A stretch of DNA of 22,746 nt from a virus: positions 1 through 22,746 of the IMG/VR virus record IMGVR_UViG_3300005265_000474. One strand, given 5' to 3'. Every line of letters starts with the position of its first letter. Position 1 is the stretch's first letter. The translations under genes and the position numbers were made by a program. Below, one piece after another: positions 6,558 through 13,200 of the stretch. Below the pieces are notes generated by a model. That model did no database searches and was not told the origin of the DNA. It was given only the letters and a program-made list of their open reading frames with translations.

Positions 6558-6883
6558 TGGTGGAGGTGGCGGGAATCGAACCCGCGTCTTACCAAGCAAA
6601 ACAAATCTCGATATACAGCCATATTTCAAATCAATAAAAATAAAAATAATACAAAAAAAATTAAAAAATTGTTACTAAAACAGTCGAATTCTGTTTCTAG
6701 GTTTCGACTAAACCCAATCAGCCTAAACTGAAAGTGCTACTTTTTCCACTCTTGAAAGAGCGTTAACATAGCTTGACATAGTTGTGTCAATTATTTTTTG
6801 ATACGTTTTTTTAAGTTGGCCAAGTACCATCCAACTAGCTGCGTTATTTGCCCCGTCTTAGCAATCGAAGCCTGTTCACCCCC
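6558..6883 (-). ncRNA. ssrA: tmRNA (ssrA), 326 nt, CCA encoded
   Basis: The 5' end GGGGGTG pairs with CACCTCC before a discriminator A and encoded CCA. The third pair is G-U, the alanine identity element. The T-arm region GCGGGTTCGATTCCCGC is canonical. A PK1-type pseudoknot is visible (AGTTGG 6836-6831 with CCAACT 6819-6814; GGTAC 6828-6824 with GTATC 6804-6800). It is followed 11 nt later by GAC, in frame with TAG at 6725-6723. The tag ORF (6788-6723) has 21 codons, starting DTTMSSYVNA and ending EKVALSV; with the charged Ala the tag is 22 residues. A second H-type pseudoknot follows (6714-6682). The tag ends in LSV, not the LAA recognised by ClpXP. tmRNA rescues stalled ribosomes; phage-encoded copies with divergent tags are known. 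A sigma54-type promoter ends just upstream. Confidence 0.95.
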
Positions 6884-6902
6884 AAATTTTATAGATACAT
6901 TA

Positions 6903-6919
6903 TGCAAACATTATACCAA
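6903..6919 (-). promoter_or_regulatory. sigma54-type promoter of tmRNA
   Basis: TGGTATAATGTTTGCAT keeps GG-N10-GC with one deviation (T for C after GG). Predicted transcription start is near 6892, 9 nt before the mature tmRNA 5' end, leaving a short leader for RNase P. The site overlaps the stop codon of the uracil-DNA glycosylase gene. Confidence 0.65.
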
Positions 6920-7492
6920 ACACTCAGAGTATGCCTTTTTTATAGTAGAAAAAAATCTTTCTTTTGGTGCATAATTACGTAAATAATAAGAAGGATGACA
7001 TACAGGGATAATTTTTATACCATTTAAAATAGTATAAATTTTTCCTTCTTGTTTGGTAATAGACTTAAAATCAGATATAAAAACTTTTGAAGCTACTCTA
7101 CCTAACAAACAAATAACTTTAGGTTTTATAGTCATAATTTCATAAATCAAATACGGTAAACATGTTTTTATTTCTAATTCATTTGGATCTCTATTATTTG
7201 GAGGTCTACATTTAACCACATTAGAAATATATATATCTTCACGTACAATATTTATTAAATCTAAACTCTCATCTATGAGTTTTCCGCTTGCACCAACAAA
7301 CGGCCGACCTATTAAATCTTCTTCTCTTCCTGGGGCTTCTCCAACCATCATTAAAGAAGAATTTCTATTACCAAAACCATTTACTATGTTCTTTCTTTTC
7401 TTATACAACAAACAAGCTTTACAATTTTCTACTATTATATGTTTACAAATATCAATAGGTACTTCTTGTTTAATGTTAGTATTTTTTATCAT
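6911..7492 (-). CDS. family 4 uracil-DNA glycosylase (4Fe-4S)
   Basis: The protein removes uracil from DNA in base-excision repair. Motif 1 is GEAPGREEDLIGRPFVGASG (51-70), with the Gly-Glu-Ala-Pro-Gly signature of family 4 (family 5 has GEGPG), and motif 2 is HPSYYLR near residue 166. Cys24, Cys27, Cys95 and Cys111 are placed as the four iron-sulfur ligands. Length (193 aa) is normal for the family. With the dUTPase in the same gene run it suggests that the phage keeps uracil out of its DNA. The ribosome-binding site before ATG 7492 is weak, and the gene closely follows the zinc-ribbon gene at 7510, so coupling is likely. Confidence 0.9.
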   Translation of the reverse strand: MIKNTNIKQEVPIDICKHIIVENCKACLLYKKRKNIVNGFGNRNSSLMMVGEAPGREEDLIGRPFVGASGKLIDESLDLINIVREDIYISNVVKCRPPNNRDPNELEIKTCLPYLIYEIMTIKPKVICLLGRVASKVFISDFKSITKQEGKIYTILNGIKIIPVCHPSYYLRNYAPKERFFSTIKKAYSECLV

Positions 7493-7509
7493 TTCTATTA
7501 AATCTAAAA

Positions 7510-7725
7510 CTAAAGCCTTTTTAATTTTATAGGTGTTGAGATAACACCGCCTTGACTTCCATTATATAAATGTACTTTGTTAATGTTTTCCTTTTTGTTT
7601 TTATCTTTTTCTGTTTTACAAAATTTTACAGGATCATTAAATAAAACAGAACACCCATTGCATTTGAATATTTCATCCAAAACCATAGAGTACGAATTAC
7701 TCCCACATATAGGACATACAAACAT
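7510..7725 (-). CDS. small zinc-ribbon protein (71 aa)
   Basis: An N-terminal CPIC (residues 4-7) and CNGC (22-25) form a compact zinc ribbon; the rest is a Lys/Asn-rich tail ending in a basic KLKRL. Function unknown; phage zinc ribbons of this size are common. Start ATG 7725 has GGAAAAA upstream. It immediately follows the TnpB fragment, so its present 5' region, including the RE-like hairpin at 7748-7767, may derive from that insertion. Confidence 0.65.
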   Translation of the reverse strand: MFVCPICGSNSYSMVLDEIFKCNGCSVLFNDPVKFCKTEKDKNKKENINKVHLYNGSQGGVISTPIKLKRL

Positions 7726-7747
7726 AATCTATTTTTCCGATGCTTTT

Positions 7748-7855
7748 TTGTTAACTCGCGTTAACAAATGCACCACTCTCCTTTTTCAGAGTGATGGGGG
7801 CATCTCCCAAAACTCGCAATAAAATGTTGCGAGTGCCATTAATGTCTCTATCGAT
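7748..7855 (-). pseudogene. TnpB (IS200/IS605-family) C-terminal fragment
   Basis: In a frame shifted from the cold-shock gene the minus strand reads [15 protein letters not shown], then LGDAPITL and a tail ending FVNAS and TAA (7753-7751). D-R-D-x-N-[GA]-[TA]-R-N-I is the strongly conserved TnpB/RuvC-III block, so this is the last ~35 codons of a TnpB whose front is absent. The stop codon lies in a perfect hairpin, TTGTTAAC/GTTAACAA with loop GCGA, as in IS605 right ends. The left boundary coincides with the break in the cold-shock gene. TnpB is an RNA-guided nuclease of these transposons; only debris remains here. Confidence 0.75.
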
Positions 7856-7967
7856 CTTGTTTACCAATAATTGCAGAATAATGTACAAAAACATCTTTAC
7901 CGTCTTCACCAGTAATAAAACCGTGGCCTTTCTTACAATTAAACCATTTAACTCTTCCTCTAGCCAT
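7848..7967 (-). pseudogene. cold-shock (CspA-family) protein truncated at 39 aa
   Basis: ATG 7967 has AGGAG 6 nt upstream. The product starts [20 protein letters not shown] and continues to DVFVHYSAI, so both RNA-binding motifs are present: RNP1-like KGHGFI, with His instead of the usual Phe, and RNP2 VFVHY. Normal CspA proteins are about 66-70 residues with five strands. Here the frame ends after IGKQDR because it runs into the TnpB fragment, losing the last two strands. It may be non-functional, or it may make a short peptide with retained initiation signals. Cold-shock domain proteins act as RNA chaperones. Confidence 0.75.
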
Positions 7968-8033
7968 TTTAAACTCCTAAAAATATAAAATCTATAATTA
8001 TACTACACCTATACTATTAAATAAATCAGCCAG

Positions 8034-8384
8034 TTAATCTGTTACAGCTGTTGAATGTATATTACCAAGTGTTCCTGTAAACGGATGAGCTTCATCTTTC
8101 ATTGTTTCGTTTAATATTCTTTGTGTTTCTTCCTTTATTATAGCCTTTTTTCTTTTACTACCGCGTAAAAAATACCAATCAGGTCTTTTATATTTTTTAA
8201 TATTAGTGCCTTTATTGATTTCTTTATCTATTTTCTCATTATCAGGAATAAAATACTCACACTTGCGTTTTGATCTAGCTTTTAATCTTATTTTACGCTT
8301 ATTACATATAGAAGTTTCATTATCATAATTATTGCACCATGCACATTTTATAGTTTTATTTTTATAGTCTACTTCTTTTTCCAT
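8034..8384 (-). CDS. Cys-rich basic protein of unknown function (116 aa)
   Basis: The N-terminal third contains CAWC (14-17), then CNKR and CEYF, consistent with a four-Cys zinc-binding knuckle. The middle and C-terminal parts are Lys/Arg-rich (WYFLRGSKRKKAIIKEE). This layout suggests a nucleic-acid-binding phage protein, but no family is recognised. Its ATG at 8384 lies 3 bp after the stop of the nuclease gene at 8388, so the two are probably translated together. It is followed by the truncated cold-shock gene after a 66-bp gap. Confidence 0.6.
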   Translation of the reverse strand: MEKEVDYKNKTIKCAWCNNYDNETSICNKRKIRLKARSKRKCEYFIPDNEKIDKEINKGTNIKKYKRPDWYFLRGSKRKKAIIKEETQRILNETMKDEAHPFTGTLGNIHSTAVTD

Positions 8385-8387
8385 TAT

Positions 8388-8750
8388 TTAAAGTCTCACT
8401 TTTTCAAGTATTTTAAAAAATGCATTTGCATCTAATATTACTACTGGGTCTTTATGGTTTCTTTTTGCAATTACAAGCCAATCAGTTCCCTTTGCCTGGT
8501 TTGTTTTAGCCTGTTCAATCCACCTATGAATATTCCAATGTTCTTGATTCTTACATTCTATTGATAATTTAAGTCTTTTCTTTGCAGAAGCAACAAGACG
8601 AATATCTACACCAGATTGGCCACTTTCACGTGAAGCAATTTGCTCATCAACACCCCATGGTATACCTAATAAGTTAGATATTTTTTCACATACCCATTTT
8701 TGTAAGCGTTGGCCTTTTTGTAGTTTTGCTTTTCTAGTTTTAGCAACCAC
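8388..8750 (-). CDS. PD-(D/E)XK nuclease, resolvase-like (120 aa)
   Basis: The core reads SGQSGVDIRL followed by LSIECKNQEHWNIHRWIEQA. The Asp in GVDI and the Glu and Lys in ECK form the D…ExK catalytic set of restriction-like and Holliday-junction-resolvase-type nucleases. An upstream Glu in ASRESGQSG could be the fourth ligand. The N-terminus is very basic, as expected for DNA binding. I choose GTG 8750 because GGAG lies 6 nt upstream, inside a hairpin-derived sequence; a TTG at 8762 would place the ribosome-binding site within the gene. It probably processes recombination or replication intermediates together with the annealing protein; the exact substrate is not evident. Confidence 0.75.
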   Translation of the reverse strand: MVAKTRKAKLQKGQRLQKWVCEKISNLLGIPWGVDEQIASRESGQSGVDIRLVASAKKRLKLSIECKNQEHWNIHRWIEQAKTNQAKGTDWLVIAKRNHKDPVVILDANAFFKILEKVRL

Positions 8751-8779
8751 GACATACTCCAAAGGTTAAAGCACTTTAA
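8751..8779 (-). other. diverged copy of the repeat's terminal hairpin
   Basis: On the minus strand TTAAAG…CTTTGG then AGTATGTC aligns base by base with the 3' hairpin of repeat copy B (CCAAGG…CCTTGG then AGTATGTC). All differences are transitions and keep pairing (G-C to A-U, C-G to U-G), while the loop core GCTTTA is identical. The GGAG in this segment serves the nuclease gene that starts at 8750. The rest of the 219-bp repeat is not present here. Confidence 0.6.
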
Positions 8780-8802
8780 ATTTACGGTGATTTTTTTGAT
8801 AA

Positions 8803-9231
8803 TTATTCTTCGACATCTTCTATATCATCAACACAAATATTGTCTTGCCACAAACCATAACGTTCAATAATTTCTTTAAACTCCTCAAAATCATGTGGAA
8901 TAGTTTTATAAACAGGGTTGCCGTGTTTATCTTCTCCAACAAAACAATGACACAATTCATGATCAATCAGAGCTTTCTTTTCTTGTTCAGCCATTGTATC
9001 CCAAGTATTTTCATAAATGGAAATAATAAAATCAATATTAGTTAAATAATTAAACTTAGGAGAAACAGCTTCAGCAGTTCCTAAGATAATTTTTCCACAA
9101 CGTTTCCTCGGTTTGTTATAAAACAAACATTTGATTTTTACATTACGCAAATTTAAATGATACTCATTTATCAACTCATTCATTAGTGTGTAAACTTCTT
9201 CGCCGCATTCTCTAAAAGAGATCTTACTCAT
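8803..9231 (-). CDS. phage-type zinc metallopeptidase domain protein (142 aa)
   Basis: HELCHC at residues 91-96 supplies the HExxH zinc-peptidase motif, and H113 in PHDFEEF is a likely third ligand. The preceding part has strands followed by the helix AEQEKKALIDHE typical of putative phage metallopeptidases. These short domains occur widely in phage early gene clusters with no proven substrate; they may cleave host factors or be structural relics. The start overlaps the end of the gene at 9224 by 8 bp, so the two are co-translated. The C-terminus is very acidic (DDIEDVEE). Confidence 0.75.
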   Translation of the reverse strand: MSKISFRECGEEVYTLMNELINEYHLNLRNVKIKCLFYNKPRKRCGKIILGTAEAVSPKFNYLTNIDFIISIYENTWDTMAEQEKKALIDHELCHCFVGEDKHGNPVYKTIPHDFEEFKEIIERYGLWQDNICVDDIEDVEE

Positions 9232-9559
9232 TTTCTTTCACTCCTGTTTCTTTTTGTATTATCTTAAGGTACATGGCTATAACATCCTCAAAACCATTTA
9301 ACGGAGGAAACACCTTAATAACATTCACCAAGCTCAGTGTTTCATTTGTTATTTTTTGAATCATAGGAAACCCGTAGGGAATAACATAAAACCCAAACTT
9401 AGTTTCCTTGTCTTGTTCAATTTCTTTTGGAACAATAAGAGCTACATCGTGTATTAATTCATCTGTCATACTTACCTTTCCGACAACAAGTTCACCAGTC
9501 ACTAGTTTACATACACTGATATCGTGATTATGTGCGTCTTTAGCAAATGTACAATTCAT
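9224..9559 (-). CDS. Sm-like-fold phage protein (111 aa)
   Basis: The segment CKLVTGELVVGKVS followed by DVALIVPKEIEQ resembles the bent-strand Sm1 motif of Sm/LSm-like phage proteins, in which a conserved glycine in L-x-T/D-G-E follows the first strand. The middle FYVIPYGFPMIQ would be a further strand. RNA binding is therefore possible but not shown. A GGGGG tract lies upstream of ATG 9559. The 3' end overlaps the metallopeptidase gene, indicating a tight operon. Alternative: an uncharacterised small beta-barrel protein. Confidence 0.45.
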   Translation of the reverse strand: MNCTFAKDAHNHDISVCKLVTGELVVGKVSMTDELIHDVALIVPKEIEQDKETKFGFYVIPYGFPMIQKITNETLSLVNVIKVFPPLNGFEDVIAMYLKIIQKETGVKENE

Positions 9560-9574
9560 AACATCATTCCCCCA

Positions 9575-9787
9575 TTATAATTTAATTTTTATTATTCCTT
9601 TTAATCCTTTATTCAAATTTATTGTTGCTTCTTTTGGAAACATTTCATTTCCACATTTTGGACAAATCTTAGTAGTAGAAGGTGCATAATAAGCACGTTC
9701 TACAGTCCTGTCTTGATTATTACATTTTTTGCAACAATATCTCCAAAGTTTAAGATTTGTTTCTTCTTTATATTTATTTTCTTTCAT
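9575..9787 (-). CDS. small zinc-ribbon protein (70 aa)
   Basis: CCKKC (residues 18-22) and CPKCG (42-46) form a zinc ribbon; the C-terminal part is basic (INLNKGLKGIIKIKL). It lies between dUTPase and the Sm-like gene in the same run, with a 22-bp gap upstream. No specific role can be assigned. It is one of at least three intact zinc-ribbon genes in the window. Confidence 0.65.
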   Translation of the reverse strand: MKENKYKEETNLKLWRYCCKKCNNQDRTVERAYYAPSTTKICPKCGNEMFPKEATINLNKGLKGIIKIKL

Positions 9788-9809
9788 TTTAATCTATCCC
9801 ACTAAATAT

Positions 9810-10262
9810 TTATAAACCGGTCGAGCCTAATTTTCCATCCCCGCGTTTTGTCTCATCTATAAAATCAACTTCTACTGGAACAAAATGTATAATTGGTCTA
9901 AATATTATTTGAACATATTTACCTGGTAATTTTAAATCAGGACCTTCTACGTCATATTTGAACATCGCCGCTAACAAAGTACCTCTATAGCCACTATCAA
10001 TTACCCCAAATCCGTTGGCTAATAAATGTCCTGTTTTTGATAAACTTGATCTCGCTACTAAATCTACATAGTATCCTTTCGGGGGACTAATAATAACTCC
10101 CGAATCATATAATGAAACTTCACCAAAAGAACCGCTTTTTATAACCTTACTTTTTTTTATTAATGTAATATCATAACCAGTATCTGTATCATAAGCCAAC
10201 GTTGGAGGTACAGCTCCTTCCCCAACAAGCTTATAATTAAAACAAAGCGTGCTAAAATTCAT
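9810..10262 (-). CDS. dut: dUTP diphosphatase (trimeric dUTPase)
   Basis: All five motifs of the homotrimeric dUTPase family are visible in order: DTGYDI (27-32), ARSSLSKTG (70-78), GVIDSGYRG (86-94) with the catalytic Asp and uracil-binding Tyr, KYVQIIFRP (115-123), and RGDGKLGSTG (140-149), the glycine-rich flexible lid that covers the nucleotide. Length 150 aa is typical. It hydrolyses dUTP to dUMP, lowering uracil incorporation and supplying dUMP for dTMP synthesis. It lies directly downstream of the DNA polymerase, separated by 23 bp, so expression with replication genes is expected. Confidence 0.95.
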   Translation of the reverse strand: MNFSTLCFNYKLVGEGAVPPTLAYDTDTGYDITLIKKSKVIKSGSFGEVSLYDSGVIISPPKGYYVDLVARSSLSKTGHLLANGFGVIDSGYRGTLLAAMFKYDVEGPDLKLPGKYVQIIFRPIIHFVPVEVDFIDETKRGDGKLGSTGL

Positions 10263-10285
10263 AACTCAAATCTCCATTTCTATTT

Positions 10286-13200
10286 TTATTTACTCCAACA
10301 AAAATCTACAGTAGAATCTGCTACCATTGGTACTTCCGTAAAAAAAGAATCCCAAGCATCAATAATAGATTTGCTAAGAATTTGTGATACTTCTTTTGTT
10401 TGATTTTCTTTTGTTTCTACCACAATTTCATCATGAATATTAAGAACAACAGAAGCGTCGTAACTACCTGTTTTTATATTTTTGTTCAAATTAATAATCG
10501 ACTGTTTTAACACATCGGCGTTACTATTAGAAACTTTAAACCCATTTGCTACATACCTATGCGGCTCATCGGGACTAACAAAATCATAAGTATCTTCTAT
10601 TCCAACATATTTAACGGATTTAACTACATCATAAAACTCAGATTCTGGCATTCGTGTATACATATTTAATCCGAAACCGTATTCATTTATAAAACTACCA
10701 ACATTAGTTATAAAATCATTTATAACAGATAGCTGAGCTTCTCCATTATTGCCAACCTCTTTAAAAGATATTATTCCAAGCGAAAGTAAAAGCTGTTGTA
10801 TAGTAAAAGCTATAATATCATTAGAACATAAAATAAACAGACCTTCTTTATCATTACTACTTCTTGCTCTACACCCAAGAAAACCAGAAACAAAAGCTTC
10901 TCTAATTTCAACAGGAGAATTTAAAATGTCAGACATGTGTCTTATTTTATTTTTTTTATTATATAGCATATTATATAACAATTTCTTTACATTTTCACTA
11001 AAACTTATAAAGATTTTTGATCCTTTATTAATAAATTTTATTGGACACCTTTTTCTAATATTTCCAGATTTTACAAAGTATTTAATACAACAACTATTCA
11101 ACTTTTCAATTAAAACTCTATTTTTTATATAAAATAATTTTTGTCTACTTTCAAAATACCCACTATCATACAAACAACCCAATATAAAAGCAAGCTCCTT
11201 AGTTATATAATAATTTCTCGTTTCTACTTTAAATCTTTTTATAATATTTTCTATACTTATAGGAAATCCTTCATATTTATTTGCATACATCTTAACAGAT
11301 TTTCCTAAAGATTCCCCAAGAGCACACATGTTATTGCCGGAGTATTTACCATTTTTAACTGATATAGGGTGTTCAAAAGTCCCAGTCAAAGTAAATCCCA
11401 TATTTGTAACTATTTTATATACTTTTTGTTTCCCAGAATATTTACCAAAAGCTCTTATAGTTTTTCCTTTATCACAAAAAAGAATACGCTGCTTACCTAC
11501 ATTATTTTTTATTAAACCGGCACCAAAAACATTAGTGTTAGCACCCAGACAGCCTTGCACACCAGTATTCTTTCCACAACGTCTTATATGATTTAATATA
11601 TTTTTTCTTTCATCATCATTAACTTCCGATCCAGGAAAATTATAATATCGTCTTCTTCCAGATATGGTAACACTATACCCTTTGTTGATAGCCTTTTCTG
11701 CAGCCCCATCTAAGTAACTTTTTACTCTAGGATAAGCTCTAAAATAGTCATTAATAAACTTTTCGGCTTCATCTTCAGAGATACCCAAACGCTCTGCCAG
11801 CCCATATTTTGACATGCCATAACAATTATGTACAACAAAACCATTAGCTAAAAATAACTCTCTATTCTCAACAGATATATCATAAACAGGTTTAACTCCT
11901 TTGCTTTTTATTGAAACTATTGGGAGCGTAATTATATTATTATCATAAATAAATTTAAAAAAATCATCATATTTACTAAAATTTTTTAAATGTGTGTTAT
12001 TAATATGATTTAATCTTATATCTTTGGACAATAAATATTTAATAGTTTTACAAGGCTTAATATTTTTCAATCTATTACTTTGGTTATTAATATTATAAAA
12101 AGGCATAGTACAGCTTATTGAACTAAAACATCTGTTATTTTTATAATTTGTAACAAATCCTATTTGCTTCATAAACAACTGTCTAGAATTATCAGATACT
12201 ATACTCAAATCATAAAACTTTTTTCCTGGATACCTTTTATCATAATGATATGTTATAGAACTGATTATATTCATATTTAACAGTAATAATTGTAGATCCT
12301 TTACTAATACATAAGATGTACTAGCATATCTTATTCTAACACCGTTTTGATTACTTGCAATAGATCCATCCCCCTCAAAAGCCCATCTGATAAAGGATGT
12401 TTGTATATTTTTGGGACTCTTTTTTATACAATCTGGTATATGTATAATAAGTGTTTTATTACTTTCTAAATTAAATAAACTTTTTACCCACGCCGCAAGC
12501 AAAGAAGATGAAATTTTATATTCTGCACATCTTCCTTTATTACTAACAGATAGCCTGTCTCCAAACAGCAAGTAAAGAAGATTATATACACTATCTAATA
12601 TTTCTGATTCATTTTTAGAAAACTTAAATTCAACCGACCAAGAATAATTTTTACCTTTCCTTACAGGCATACTTCCCTCAGCAACGAACAGCCCCAAAAA
12701 AGCTGCCCAATTCTCATCTAAAACTTTTGGTAAGTCAAGATGTTTATAATTACTATTTTTCTTAACAGAAAATTTATCAAACCTATACATCTCATTCGCA
12801 AACAAGTTAGACCCGGCTTTAAGACAAGCTTGATCTACATCTATATCTACATCTTTAAGTGTCTTATCTACATAATTACCATCACTGTTTATTACTTTAA
12901 TTGGATGATCTTCTGTAACTTCTAAAGTATAGCCGTACTTCGTTTTAATTTCGAATACTTCTTTTTTTCCTCTATATTGTTTATCTATTATTTTATCTTT
13001 GCCTATATCATGCGCTACAACATCATTAATATTAGAATTTTTTATTTCCTTCATTCCTTTGTTTGTGAAAATTATTGAATTACTACAAATACATAAGCCA
13101 AAATTCAGCGCTTTGGTATGTTTTCTATAATCTTTTTTAGCCGGATCGTCGTCTGGAAGATTTTTATCAGCAATAATTTCTTCTTCTGTTAAACCAAATA

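Noticed and set aside
6534-6731. Plus-strand frame containing WWRWRESNPRL
   Set aside because: This is the reverse complement of the tmRNA 3' end; such peptides are a well-known artefact of antisense tRNA/tmRNA sequence.
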